Under the pieces are notes generated by a model. The model was not told the origin of the DNA, did not search any database, and saw only the letters and a list, made by a program, of their open reading frames with translations. A DNA stretch of 64,000 nucleotides from Chersky-840 sp963848335. Its GTDB lineage: Bacteria; Actinomycetota; Acidimicrobiia; Acidimicrobiales; UBA8190. The stretch covers positions 1,054,001 through 1,118,000 of the forward strand of contig CAWKDD010000001.1 of the NCBI GenBank assembly GCA_963848335.1, read 5' to 3'. Of this stretch, positions 1 through 9,526 are shown in pieces (the first letter of the stretch is position 1; each line of letters begins with the position of its first letter). Made by a program: the position numbers and the translations under genes.

Positions 1-605
1 ACGTACGTGGTGCCGTCGCTGAAGATGCCGCCGCCCGCTTCAGCGCTGTTGCCCGAGAGGGTGCTGTTGGAGACGATCAAGACTCCCCCGCTATCGTTGT
101 AGATGCCGCCGCCGAAGGACGCGACGTTGCCCGAGAGGACCATGCCCGCGAGTGTCAGGGTGCCGTTGTTGTAGATGCCGCCACCGTTGCCGCCGGCGGA
201 GTGGGCGTACTCGATTGTGAGTCCGGAGATGGTCATCGTGCCGCTGTTGACGCCGAACACCTCGACGGCGTTGCCGCCGCTTACCGCCATTTTGCTCGCC
301 CCCGGCCCGGTGATGGTGAGGGACTGGCTGATGGTGAGGGTGCTCGTCAAGGTGATGGGCGAGGTAGGCGGACACGTCAGGCCCGATTGGAAGGTGATGG
401 TGTCACCGGAACCGGCGGCGCCCACCACCACAGGCAGCGATCCGGTGCCGGTGCTGGCGCACGTGGTGACGACGTCGGTGGCCGCACTGGCCACCTGGGC
501 TGGCACCACGGCCACTGCCACACTGGCGAGGCCTACGACGAGACTGGCGGCAATGAGTCGTAGCCCCGCCTGCGTGCGCTTGCTCGATCCGGTCGCCACC
601 CGCAT
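1..605 (-). CDS. Secreted right-handed beta-helix repeat protein, N-terminal part (runs off left edge)
   Basis: About 201 residues are visible, reading leftward from an ATG at 605 with AAAGGGG seven bases upstream. The N-terminus is a clear Sec signal peptide: basic MRVATGSSKRTQ, then a hydrophobic run, with likely cleavage after VASA. The mature part has short imperfect repeats of the form SGLTIEYA, GGGIYNNGTLTL and GGGIYNDSGG, which resemble the parallel beta-helix (polymorphic outer-membrane/right-handed beta-helix) class of cell-surface proteins. The stop codon lies outside the window, so full length and any C-terminal anchor cannot be judged. The substrate or binding role is unknown. Confidence 0.8.
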   Translation of the reverse strand, partial: MRVATGSSKRTQAGLRLIAASLVVGLASVAVAVVPAQVASAATDVVTTCASTGTGSLPVVVGAAGSGDTITFQSGLTCPPTSPITLTSTLTISQSLTITGPGASKMAVSGGNAVEVFGVNSGTMTISGLTIEYAHSAGGNGGGIYNNGTLTLAGMVLSGNVASFGGGIYNDSGGVLIVSNSTLSGNSAEAGGGIFSDGTTY

Positions 606-1040
606 GGCGTGTCCCCTTTACTCGGTCTCCTCCGCCAGGAGACACAGGCGCCTGAGCCTAGGTGACAATAAAGGTGGAAGCGTCTTCGATTCTGAGGAGT
701 TCACCGCCCGATACTCGGGGCTACCGGAGGGGCAGAATCGAATGCGGCCAGGCGGATGTCAGCCGGTCCCGAGTGCGTTGCGCTCCGACGAAGCCGACCT
801 CTATTCGCGGCCTGGAGCGTTACCGGCTGACCTCGGTCTGGACCACGTCGGCAACGGTTCCGACAACCGGGCTGCGTGGGCGCCCGGCCCCGGGTGTTCC
901 CGGTAGGCCCGGCGGTGGGAACCCTGGCATCTTGTGGCGACCGGGTCACACCAGTTGCGAGGCGCTCTACTGCCGTCGGTTTGCATGGTGGTCCGAACGT
1001 CTCCGAGCGCCCCTGTGGATAACAAGGCAGACTGGCGCCC
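606..1040. other. Intergenic, no gene seen
   Basis: This 435-base gap lies between the divergent secreted protein and the hydrolase-cyclase gene. Open frames here lack start signals and homology-like motifs. It presumably holds both promoters. I see no convincing repeat or terminator. Confidence 0.5.
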
Positions 1041-2384
1041 GTGATCGAGGTCCCCGACACGCACTACGTCGAGACCCCAGATGGGGTGTACCTGGCCTAT
1101 CAGATCTTCGGCGAGGGGTCGGTGGACCTCCTCCTGCCGCTGCCCGGCGGGGTGGCGCTCGACCTGGCGTGGGACGACCCAATCATCAGCGCCGGCCTCC
1201 GACGTTTGGCCTCCTTCAGCAGGGTCATCGCATTCGATTGCCGAGGGTTTGGTAGCTCCTCGCGGGTCGATCCCAGATCCGTCCCGGCCCTCCAGACCTG
1301 GAGCGACGGTCTAGGCACGGTGATGACGGCCGGCGATCGAGAGAGGGCGGCGGTCTTCACCTGGGGCGAAGCCGCTTCTGGGGCGATGTTCTTCGCGGCG
1401 ACCTACCCGGAGCGTGTCACCAGCATGGTGCTCGTGAACGCCTATGCCCGCAACACCCGAAGCACGGACTGCCCTTCGGGGATGCCCGAGCACCTCGTCA
1501 AGACGTACGGCGCTGCCATTCGCGAGGCTTGGGGCACGGGCGTGGCGACCAAGTTCCGCGACCCGAGCCTTGTGCAGAGCGAAGAGGATCGACGTCGATG
1601 GGCGCGAATGGAACGACTTTCGGCCGCCCCTGATGTCGTGGAGGCGGCAACCGTGTCGGTCATGAGAAGCGACGTCACCGACGTGCTCTCGGCCATCCGC
1701 GCACCCACCCTGGTCATGAGCCGGGTCGGGGACCAACATGTTCGTTACGGGCATGGTGGCTATATCGCCAGTCGCATCCCCGGAGCAACCTGGGTGGAGC
1801 TACCGGGAAACGACCATACGCCTTTCGCCGGAGACTTCGAGCCACTGCTCAACGAAGCACAGGACTTTATCACTGGCTCCCGGTTGGTCCCCGTCCTGGA
1901 TCGGGTCCTAGCTACGGTGCTCTTTACAGACATCGTCGATTCGACAGGCCACGCTGCTCGACTTGGCGATCGGCGATGGAGGGAAGCACTCAATCGCTAT
2001 GACGAACTCGTCCTACACCATCTCGAGCGCTTTCGTGGCAACCACGTAAAAGGAACCGGCGATGGGACATTGGCCACCTTCGACGGTCCTGCCCGTGCTG
2101 TTGAATGTGCTCGCGCCATCACTCGTCGTGTCAGAGACGACCTCGGGTTCAACGTTCGGGCGGGGATACATACGGGAGAGGTTGAGACTCGCGGCGACGA
2201 CGTAACAGGCATGGCCGTGCACATCGCCGCTCGCGTGGCAGACGCGGCCACTGCCGATGAAGTCGTAACGTCGAGCACGGTTAAGGACTTGGTGGTCGGC
2301 TCCGGCATCGAGTTCGATGACCGAGGGGAGCACGAGCTGAAAGGTGTGCCAGGGACCTGGCGGCTATTCGTCGTCGTGGGCTAA
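1041..2384 (+). CDS. Alpha/beta hydrolase fused to class III adenylate/guanylate cyclase (LipJ/Rv1900c-like)
   Basis: The protein has 447 residues from a GTG start. Residues 10 to 275 form an alpha/beta-hydrolase fold: PLPGG oxyanion region, FDCRGFGSS, a nucleophile elbow near residue 109, and a C-terminal NDH histidine. Residues 285 to 447 are a class III nucleotidyl cyclase domain with metal-binding LFTDIVDST and GTGDGT, then VRAGIHTGEVE and DVTGMAVHIAARVA. The architecture matches the hydrolase-cyclase fusions of mycobacteria and other actinobacteria, which make cyclic AMP. At the elbow the expected GxSxG reads GEAAS, so the nucleophile serine is replaced by alanine. The hydrolase half may therefore be a sensor or non-catalytic domain, although a serine lies two residues later. 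It stands alone at the edge of the mobile region. Confidence 0.88.
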   Translation: MIEVPDTHYVETPDGVYLAYQIFGEGSVDLLLPLPGGVALDLAWDDPIISAGLRRLASFSRVIAFDCRGFGSSSRVDPRSVPALQTWSDGLGTVMTAGDRERAAVFTWGEAASGAMFFAATYPERVTSMVLVNAYARNTRSTDCPSGMPEHLVKTYGAAIREAWGTGVATKFRDPSLVQSEEDRRRWARMERLSAAPDVVEAATVSVMRSDVTDVLSAIRAPTLVMSRVGDQHVRYGHGGYIASRIPGATWVELPGNDHTPFAGDFEPLLNEAQDFITGSRLVPVLDRVLATVLFTDIVDSTGHAARLGDRRWREALNRYDELVLHHLERFRGNHVKGTGDGTLATFDGPARAVECARAITRRVRDDLGFNVRAGIHTGEVETRGDDVTGMAVHIAARVADAATADEVVTSSTVKDLVVGSGIEFDDRGEHELKGVPGTWRLFVVVG

Positions 2385-2571
2385 CCACACCGAAGCCACC
2401 GTATCGGCAAATCACGGGTCGGCAACCAACGTGCCGATCCTCGTCGGATCGGGATCACGGGCGAGGGTCGGCCCAGGTAGCGCACACTCGGGGCTATGAA
2501 ATTCCTAACCGCGTCAAGGGGGCGTAGCCTCGTCTCCTGAGCGAGCCAGCGCGGGGCGCCATTGGCGACCC

Positions 2572-3360
2572 CTATCTCGTTGGCTCGCTCACCGCGTCAG
2601 GGATTCGAGACCGTCGGCGAGCTGCGGCTGGGATCGAGTAGCGCTTGGCGATGATCGCTCTGGCCTGTTCGCTGTTGACTGGGGTGCCGTCGACGTCTCG
2701 CACCACGTAGAGCTGGCCCGAGCGCATGCACGCCGCGATCCGGGTGACGAGGGTGGTGGCCAGGTGACAGATCGCCGAGTAGTGATGCAGGCGTCGCTCC
2801 ATGATCAGCCGGTGGTACTTGGCGGCCAGCTGGGGATCCTGGTGGCGAGCCAGGTCGGCGGCGAGGAACAGATCACGGCGCAGGCCGGGGTCTCCCTGTT
2901 TGGTGATGCCGGGTCGGGTCTCGGTGAACCCCGACTGGTTCACACCGGGCACGATCCCCGAGAACGAGCGAACGGCCGCCAGGTTGGCAAAGCGCGTCGC
3001 ATCGCCCAGGCGCCCGGTGATCCCCGCCGAGAGCACCGGGCCGACACCGGGCGCCGAGCGCACGATGCCCTTGGGGTCGGCCACCTCGTAGAGCTCGGCG
3101 ATGCGACCATCGAGTCGTGCGATCTCGACATCGAACCGATTGATGAGCCGAACCTCCTGGGCGAGGTCCCAGGCCAGCTCGTCGAAGTCGAGACCTCCGC
3201 CTTTCCACAAGGTGATGGCTTGCGCCGCCGCCTCGAGGAGCCCAGTGGCGTACTCGGCACCCAGGTGGCCACCGCTCGTCTTCCTCACCAGGTCGGTGAG
3301 CCGGGAAAGGCCCAGCCGACGCAGAGTTTTCGGGTTCCCGTAGTGGTGGTGGTGCTGCGT
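2572..3360 (-). pseudogene. IS110-family transposase, C-terminal remnant
   Basis: About 240 clean residues carry the Transposase_20 C-terminal domain of IS110 elements: IVRSAPGVGPVLSAGI, FANLAAVRSFSGIVPG and GITKQGDPGLRRDL. The N-terminal DEDD catalytic domain is absent. The open frame continues upstream as HHHHYGNPKTLRRLGLSRLTDL, but no DEDD motif appears before homology is lost. The copy is truncated and almost certainly inactive. No terminal repeats are expected for this family and none were found. Confidence 0.8.
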
Positions 3361-3711
3361 TGTCGCTATTCGAACTCCGGACTCTTGCGTGACCAGCTCA
3401 CCAGGCTTGTGGGTGAATTTGGTCCGCCGTGAGAGTTCTGGACCGATCAGCCCCGCAGAGGCCGGAACATAACCTCGACTATTAGGACGTCTGAGGCGTG
3501 GGTGGGGGAGTCATGTTGGCCACACCCGTAGACGCCCAGATTGGACGATGGAGCGGTCCGCGGGCCCGGCCTTTCCCCATCGGCACGCCCAGGTCGAGCA
3601 GCAGGCCCGGGCTGGACCCGCGTGTGACTCGGCCCCGACCGCTCACGATGGCAGCGTTCACATGAGCGGGAACCAAAATGGTGCCCCGGGAGCATCAGAC
3701 GGGAGGTTGTT
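3361..3711. other. Intergenic, no gene seen
   Basis: This stretch lies between the IS110 remnant and the repeat protein. It includes the ribosome-binding site GGGAGG, six bases before the TTG start of the next gene. Nothing else is supported. Confidence 0.4.
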
Positions 3712-5196
3712 TTGGAGGTCGGGGACTGGTTCCAGGGAGCACGTCGCGCCTGGCGGATCGCAGGTGCCGTCCGGACCGCCGTGGACGAGGCCCGCCGACA
3801 GACCCAGGAGCGCCGCCGCGCACTTCTGCGGGCGCGCGCCGAAGACGAAGCGACACCTCCTGAGGAGCTCGCCGAACTCGCCGGCCACGCCGATCCCATG
3901 GTGCGCAACAATGTGGGGCGCAACCCACGCACGCCTCCAGACACGCTCCGGCGCCTGGTTGCCGAGGCACCTCCCGGTCCGATCCGCGACGGTGAGATCG
4001 CCAGTTGGACGACCAGGGCGGCTGTCGCCGCGAACCCGTCGGTGCCGTTGGACCTGCGCGTCGTGCTCGCCCGTGACGAAGAAGCCTATGTCCGTGCCGC
4101 CGTGGCGGGCAACGACAGCACGACCCCCGACGAGCTCGTCCAGTTGGCGTCCGATACTGACGATCTAGTGCGGATGACCGTCGCCGCCCATCCGAACACG
4201 CCTGTGGGCGTCCTCATCCAGTTGGCTCAGAACGCCGACCCCGGCAGCGAGACGGCACGCTCCCTGATCGACAACCCCAACTGCCCCGAAGAGATCCGAG
4301 CGCGCTTGCGGTCCGCGCTCCGCGACTCGGCGCCCGAGCCTGAGGCCGACGCCGAGCCCTCCAAGTCTGAACGGTTCTTGCCATTCGGTCTGGCCAAGCT
4401 CGCCGGTGGGGTCCTCTTCGCCCAACGTCTCGCGCCACGAGGAGCACGATCACCCGGACGACCCCGGCATTGCCATCCTGGGACCTCGCTCCGGGCTGCT
4501 AAGCGCGAGGCCATGGAACTCGCGTCCGAAGACCGTGAGGACCGCCAGGCGGCGGAAGAGCTCGTGAGCCGGGCCGAAGGCCACGATGAGGCGTTGAGGC
4601 GGGCAGCACTATGGCTGCGCTGCGACGGCCAAGCCTCGGAACAGCTTCTCGAGAATAGGGCCCACCGGCTTTTGCAGGCGGCCCTGTCGGGAGAGGCGGT
4701 GCAACAGATCACAGAGCCTGAGCGCCGGTTTATCGAAGACCTTGAGTCACTCCGGGCTCACCCTGAGGACCGTTTCGACGCCTTGGTCGAGAAGGAGCCA
4801 CGCCTGCGAGCCGTGGCCGAAGCCATCCGTCCGGTCGACGGCATGCCTTCCCAGGAGGAGCTCGGTATCGAGCCGATCAGAAGCTGGGTCGCAATCTCAT
4901 TCCCGTTCGCGACCCGAGCAATGAGCCAGATGCCTGTCCTCGGCAATCTCGTGCCGGCGGCCCTACTCGACTTGATCGGGCAACTGGAAGACTTCGTGGG
5001 CCCCACGAGCGCTTCCCCGGACCCTGTCCTCCGTTCTCACACAGCGATGAACATCGCCGTGAAGCACGCGTGCCGCTCCTCTATCTGGCTCGGTGACGGC
5101 GTCGGCTCGCCGCTTGCTCGACCGAGGCCTTCAGAAATGTTCCCGATTCTGAATCGAACCAGTGTTGGCCCTGCTCCTGGCCGAAGGTCGGCCTAG
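3712..5196 (+). CDS. LRV/HEAT-like repeat protein, possibly with two compensating frameshifts
   Basis: The protein has 494 residues from a TTG start behind GGGAGG. Residues 45 to 200 hold four or five helical repeats of the leucine-rich-repeat-variant type, each like TPPEELAELAGHADPMVRNN or TTPDELVQLASDTDDLVRMT, in which a short helix pair is followed by a conserved VR.xVAxNP turn. The repeats suggest a protein-binding scaffold. Around 4430 to 4500 the translated sequence becomes arginine/proline-rich and unlike its surroundings. The next frame there reads naturally (NVSRHEEHDHPDDPGIAIL), so a pair of indels is likely. The C-terminal half is acidic and helical, with a hydrophobic stretch near residue 400 (SWVAISFPFATRAMS). 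Function is unknown. Confidence 0.6.
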   Translation: MEVGDWFQGARRAWRIAGAVRTAVDEARRQTQERRRALLRARAEDEATPPEELAELAGHADPMVRNNVGRNPRTPPDTLRRLVAEAPPGPIRDGEIASWTTRAAVAANPSVPLDLRVVLARDEEAYVRAAVAGNDSTTPDELVQLASDTDDLVRMTVAAHPNTPVGVLIQLAQNADPGSETARSLIDNPNCPEEIRARLRSALRDSAPEPEADAEPSKSERFLPFGLAKLAGGVLFAQRLAPRGARSPGRPRHCHPGTSLRAAKREAMELASEDREDRQAAEELVSRAEGHDEALRRAALWLRCDGQASEQLLENRAHRLLQAALSGEAVQQITEPERRFIEDLESLRAHPEDRFDALVEKEPRLRAVAEAIRPVDGMPSQEELGIEPIRSWVAISFPFATRAMSQMPVLGNLVPAALLDLIGQLEDFVGPTSASPDPVLRSHTAMNIAVKHACRSSIWLGDGVGSPLARPRPSEMFPILNRTSVGPAPGRRSA

Positions 5197-5657
5197 GCGC
5201 GCGAAAATTGGAGTTCCCGGTGGGTTGTGACGTCGTGTTCGAGTGGGGTGTGGTTTCCGTTTCAACGCAAACTCACTCGCAAATCACGTTTTTGACCGAT
5301 ACAGTGCGGTCCGCCGTTTCACCAAGGGATCGTGAACCCACACGAAACACGGCACTTATACGCCCGGTCCAGTCGAATATACACGGCGGTCGCGATCGCC
5401 TCAGTTACAGCCTGGTCGCGTCGGACTTCTCAAACTGGACCTTCAGAGCGATACCGGTCGCCTGACGTTGCCAGGGACGCTCCGGGCCCGCTCGAGCGGT
5501 ACCCGGCAGCAATCCCGAGCGGTCGGCTAAGAGACCCGGCATGTGGGGGTTCACGTCGGAGAAAACGAGCTGCACGTTCCCGTACGAAGACACACCGGCG
5601 GCTTGGGGCAATGCAATGCGGTTTGCAGGTGCTGTGTTACAGGGTCAGCACCTGAGG
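5197..5657. other. Intergenic between convergent genes, no gene seen
   Basis: These 461 bases have somewhat lower GC than their neighbours. No open frame has a plausible start and codon pattern, and I found no clear hairpin terminator. Confidence 0.4.
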
Positions 5658-6206
5658 TCATTCGGTCCTTCTGGAAGATCCAGCGGCTTGGAGTGCCCGG
5701 TACTCGGCGGCACGCTCGTGCAGTCCAGCGGCATCAGCGGTGGTCGCCAGCTCATCTAACTGGGCTGGTGTGTACGCTGGTCTTGCTGGGCTTCCAGGCA
5801 CTGAGTCTGGCGCCCATGATGTTGGACGTCCGTTCAATGCCACCTGACCCTCAGTGGCCGTTTCCCGGCTCACCTCAGACTGACCCAGTACCGTCCGATC
5901 AGCAGGAGCACTATGACGCTCAGTATGGGCATGATTTGCCTCCCTCGTGCGGGAGGAGCTACTGAGGTGGGCATCGAAGACGGGCCTTGAGCCCGGGTGC
6001 CCGTCGACGACGCCGGTCTTGGCAACCCGACGATGCCGGTGGAACGCTTGCACGGCCTGGTAGGCCCCAATCATCACAACGGCGGTCACGCCGTACCCGA
6101 TCACGGCGTCATTGCCGCGAAGGACTACAACCATGATCGTCAATGTCACCGTGCCTGCCACGAGGGGGAGCAGCCAGTCCTTTATGATCTGTATGCGCTG
6201 CTTCAT
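5658..6206 (-). CDS. Small membrane protein with two N-terminal transmembrane helices
   Basis: The protein has 182 residues, with an ATG preceded by GGGAGAG. Residues 12 to 30 (LLPLVAGTVTLTIMVVVL) and 35 to 54 (AVIGYGVTAVVMIGAYQAVQ) are two membrane helices. They are followed by a hydrophilic, probably disordered linker and a final amphipathic helix (TPAQLDELATTADAAGLHER) that resembles a short oligomerization or SHOCT-like segment. It is not recognised as a named family. It sits alone, convergent with the repeat protein. Confidence 0.55.
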   Translation of the reverse strand: MKQRIQIIKDWLLPLVAGTVTLTIMVVVLRGNDAVIGYGVTAVVMIGAYQAVQAFHRHRRVAKTGVVDGHPGSRPVFDAHLSSSSRTREANHAHTERHSAPADRTVLGQSEVSRETATEGQVALNGRPTSWAPDSVPGSPARPAYTPAQLDELATTADAAGLHERAAEYRALQAAGSSRRTE

Positions 6207-6435
6207 GATGTCTCTCCCTTCCCTGGTCTCGTCAGGGCTGTCCGCTCCATGTGTCCACCCAGTTGGGGTATCGGCACCTGGTTTTACCGACCTGAGAAGA
6301 CCTGGTCAGAAGGACCTAAAGGTCGTTTCCCGACGAGGACTCAGTCCTCGTTTCGGAGACCGGCTACGGCCAGGGTTGGACCCGCCAGTCGGGAGAACGG
6401 TGACATCGCCTCTCCGACATAAACTCCAGCTGCCC

Positions 6436-7612
6436 TAGTGTCCCGCCTCAAAGATTTCTAGCGATATAGGAATTTCCATCAGTTCAGGCGCGTTGTGCCT
6501 TTCATCAGCGACGATGGGAGGCAGCATGGCAGGACGTGGCAGGCCGAAGGCGAGCTCGTGCTGAGCGACGAGGAGCGGGCGACGCTCGAAAGATGGGCGC
6601 GTCGTCCGAAGAGCGCGCAGCGCCTGGCGCTGAGTGCCGGATCGTGCTCGCTGTGCGCATCGGGGAGCTCCGATCCCGAGGTGGCGGCCGTCTCGGGGTA
6701 GCCCGGCCACGGTGGGCAAGTGGCGCCGCGGTTCATCGCCGAGCGCCTCGACGGCCTGAGCGACGACCCGCGGCCCGGGGTGCCGCGCACCATCGCCGAC
6801 GACGCGGTCGAAGAGGTGATCGTAAAGACCTTGGAGGAGATGCCCGAAGACGCCACGCACTGGTCGACCCGGTCGATGGCCAAGGCGGTCGGGATCTCGC
6901 CGGCCACCGTCGGACGGATCTGGGCGGGCGTTCGGGCTCCAGCCCCATCGGGCCGAGAGCTTCAAGCTCTCGACCGACCCCTTGTTCGTCGAAAAGGTGA
7001 GAGACGTGGTCGGGCTGTACCTGGACCCGCCCGAGCGCGCCGTGGTGCTCGCCGTGGACGAGAAGTCCCAGATCCAGGCCCTCAACCGGTTCCAGCCGGT
7101 CCTGCCCATGATGCCCGGGAACCCCGAGCGCCGGAGCCACGACTACATGCGCCACGGCACGACGTCCTGTTCGCCGCCCTCGACACGGTCGAACGGCACG
7201 GTCATCGCCTCGTTGCACCAACGCCACCGGGCCACCGAGTTCAAGAAGTTCCTGAAGCGCATCGACGACGAGGTCCCCGCCGACCTCGACGTGCACCTGA
7301 TCCTCGACAACTACGCCACCCACAAGACGCCTGCCATCAAGCGCTGGCTGCTGCGCCACCCCCGCTTCCATCTGCACTTCACCCCGACCGGGTCGAGTGG
7401 CTCAACCTCGTCGAGCGGTGGTTCTGCGAGCTGACCACCAAGAAGATCAAGCGAGGGGCCCATCGCTCGGTCGCCGAGCTCGAACGCGACATCAAGGGCT
7501 GGATCGAGACTTGGAACGAGAACCCCCGTCCTTACGTCTGGGTCAAGACCGCGGACCAGATCCTGGCTTCCCTCGCAAGATATTGCTTACGAATTTCTGA
7601 GTCAGGACACTA
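6436..7612 (+). mobile_element. IS630-family insertion sequence with TA target duplication
   Basis: The element is bounded by TA at 6436-6437 and at 7611-7612, the usual IS630/Tc1-mariner target. Inside these are imperfect inverted repeats: TAGTGTCCCGCCTCAAAGAT on the left, and on the right, read from the opposite strand, TAGTGTCCTGACTCAGAAAT. The transposase stop codon lies inside the right repeat, so the protein ends in ESGH, which I recall as common in this family. Length is about 1.18 kb. Confidence 0.85.
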
Positions 7613-7613
7613 G
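6526..7613 (+). pseudogene. IS630-family transposase, broken by several frameshifts
   Basis: It starts MAGRGRPKAELVLSDEERAT, followed by an N-terminal helix-turn-helix (ARLGVARPTVGKWRRRF when frames are joined). The DDE core comes next: VLAVDEKSQIQAL with the first Asp, LHLILDNYATHKT-like with the second (here VHLILDNYATHK), and WLNLVERWFCELT with the Glu. The C-terminus is LASLARYCLRISESGH. At least six one-base indels must be corrected to read through, for example GGC written as GGGC near 6925 and lost C residues near 6690-6715. All catalytic residues survive, which fits sequencing error or very recent decay rather than an old pseudogene. Confidence 0.8.
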
Positions 7614-7689
7614 GAGGGTTTGGCGAAACGATTGGCGAAAGTCGGGGAAACCAACTTTCTGACCTGGGGGAAAACCCCCAATGAGGCGC

Positions 7690-8523
7690 CTACCAGGGAA
7701 CTTGGAAGGTGTCGTCGAACGCTCGGATCGCCCATACGGCATCTCTCAACATCTGGCGAGTATCCCGATGGGAGATGGTGACCCCTGTCTCACCGCGAAA
7801 CGCTACGGACGCGGTCTGGTCGGCATGTACCTGCGGCTGGACACCTTCTGGGGGATCTCCCCGGAAGGCCACTTGCACGAGAGCCACGACTGTCTCTGGC
7901 TCCAGAAAAGTTCCGGGCTGTACACAAGGAGTCACGGAGCGCATTGCGAAGTAAGGCGACGGCTCAAGCGTGACGTTCGGAGTGGCGGCGAGGTTCAGTG
8001 CTCCAGCGTGGACAAGACGGTGTTTGTCGGCATTCCAGGCCAGGTGCAAGAGGAAGAGGGGGGAACGTCGTGCTTTACGCTCATCCCTTCCGATGTATGG
8101 CTGGTGCAGAGAGATCAGGCGTATTTGTTCGGGGGTAAGCCCCTCAAGGAGCGAATTTCCACGGCGCGTGGGGTCGCGCTCAGACACGTCCAATCGGAAG
8201 GCTCTCGGGGAAAGACAGAAAGGGTAGGCGTTCCACCGCCTGATTCTGACGTTGTTACTCCGCAGAAGCGCACAGACCAGATGATCCAACGCGCTCCGAG
8301 TGTTGTGGATGAAGTCACCGAAGATCGCCCCGATATCGGGACGATCTGTGTTTGGCAGCCCGACGTGGATCAACTTATGAGCCTGTTGTGCTACATCAAA
8401 CTCGCTCCGGAGTTCAGCATTTGTTTCAACTCCGGGACCAACTATGGAGTCCAGGGTACGCAGGTGTTCGGCTGCCCGATCAATCTTGGCCCGGATGCTG
8501 CTGAGATCGAGGCTCGCCGGCAC
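7690..8523 (-). CDS. Hypothetical protein of a HEPN-like helical family
   Basis: About 277 residues from a GTG at 8523 (VPASLDLSSIRAKIDRAAEH). The conserved-looking signature is IFGDFIHNTRSALDHLVCAL, later FLLHLAWNADKHRLVHAG. This resembles a widespread family of stand-alone helical proteins with an RSALDHL...DKHR pattern reminiscent of HEPN folds. Catalysis cannot be claimed. It lies between two insertion sequences. The longer upstream reading frame runs into transposase sequence, so I prefer this internal start. Confidence 0.6.
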   Translation of the reverse strand: MPASLDLSSIRAKIDRAAEHLRTLDSIVGPGVETNAELRSEFDVAQQAHKLIHVGLPNTDRPDIGAIFGDFIHNTRSALDHLVCALLRSNNVRIRRWNAYPFCLSPRAFRLDVSERDPTRRGNSLLEGLTPEQIRLISLHQPYIGRDERKARRSPLFLLHLAWNADKHRLVHAGALNLAATPNVTLEPSPYFAMRSVTPCVQPGTFLEPETVVALVQVAFRGDPPEGVQPQVHADQTASVAFRGETGVTISHRDTRQMLRDAVWAIRAFDDTFQVPW

Positions 8524-8534
8524 GGGTACCCAAC

Positions 8535-9035
8535 CTACGCGGCAACCAAAGCCGGTGCTCCGTGAGTCGACCGAGCCTTGTCCAGAGCCGTTGCCAGCCT
8601 GGTCAGGATGGTCAGATCGACGTGCAACCGCACCTTGGGCAGAAGGCGCACCCGCAGGGGCAGCATCGCCCATTGGTGCTTGAGGGCGCCGAACTCATGT
8701 TCGACCGATCCACGCTGGCGGTACTGGCACTCACCCAGTCGGGCAACGCCACTTCGATGCCCCGCGCTCGGCGTCGGAACCGGCGAAGCTGTCCGTCTAC
8801 GAAGAACGGTGTCTTGCGAAGCGGAATGATCGGGCGAATGCCCGTGGGCCTCGCACGCCTCGTAGACGGGGTTCACGTCGTAGCCCTTGTCCAACACAGC
8901 GGTGCCGACCGCGAAGCCGTTGTCGGTCAGCTTGTCGAGCAGGGTGGGAACCAGCGGGGATTCGCTCTGGCGGGCTGTTTCGACCTGCCACGCGACAGGA
9001 AGGCCCATGGTGGTGCAGACGGCAGCGAGTGACAT
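8535..9035 (-). pseudogene. DDE transposase remnant (IS4/IS5-like), 3' part
   Basis: Reading leftward, TTMGLPVAWQVETARQSESP, AVLDKGYDVNPVYEACEAHG and RGSVEHEFGALKHQWAMLPL are recognisable DDE-transposase segments, including the Asp of LDKGYD and the Glu of SVEHEFG. The stretch between them is out of frame: another frame gives IIPLRKTPFFVDGQLRRFRR, the expected continuation. The N-terminal third is missing or scrambled beyond 9035. The copy is inactive, and the exact IS family is uncertain. Confidence 0.65.
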
Positions 9036-9271
9036 TGCTGCACGCTGTCTTGAGTCTTAATGATTGACCTTGTCCGAGACCCTCAAGACGACCAGCGGCC
9101 CCTCCCACCAGCGGCGATGCGTTGGCAACTTGCTGCTCCACCAGCCGTGTATCGGACCACCTCCACGAGTGTTGGCTCGCAGATTCGAGGCGAACTCGCA
9201 AGATGGGTGACCTACCAAGCGAACTGAGGACTGTCTCAAGGTATGGGTGACCAGTACCGATACCTGATCCA

Positions 9272-9526
9272 ATGGACCCTTTGAGCGGGGAGCAGATTGA
9301 GCAGGGCGCGGGAGAACTGACAAAGCTCGATGTCCGTGGGGCAGATCTGTCGATCGGGCCCCCAGTCGACATCAGCGACACGTCGCAGGGACCCGGCTGG
9401 TGGATCGCGTCGGACGGCAAGTGGTACCCGCCCGAGCAGCACCCAGCGGCCGCCGTGCCAGCTCCGGTAGCGACGGTGACCGACGGGTCGGCCGAGCCCG
9501 TTCCCCCGTCGCGGTCCTTGACCTGA
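9272..9526 (+). CDS. DUF2510 protein
   Basis: The protein has 84 residues with an ATG start. The centre carries the actinobacterial DUF2510 motif (GPGWWIASDGKWYPPEQHP), a tryptophan-rich module usually found next to membrane segments. The stop overlaps the next start as TGATG at 9524-9528, so the two genes are probably translationally coupled. They may be one protein split by an indel, because DUF2510 normally precedes transmembrane helices in a single chain. Confidence 0.75.
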   Translation: MDPLSGEQIEQGAGELTKLDVRGADLSIGPPVDISDTSQGPGWWIASDGKWYPPEQHPAAAVPAPVATVTDGSAEPVPPSRSLT

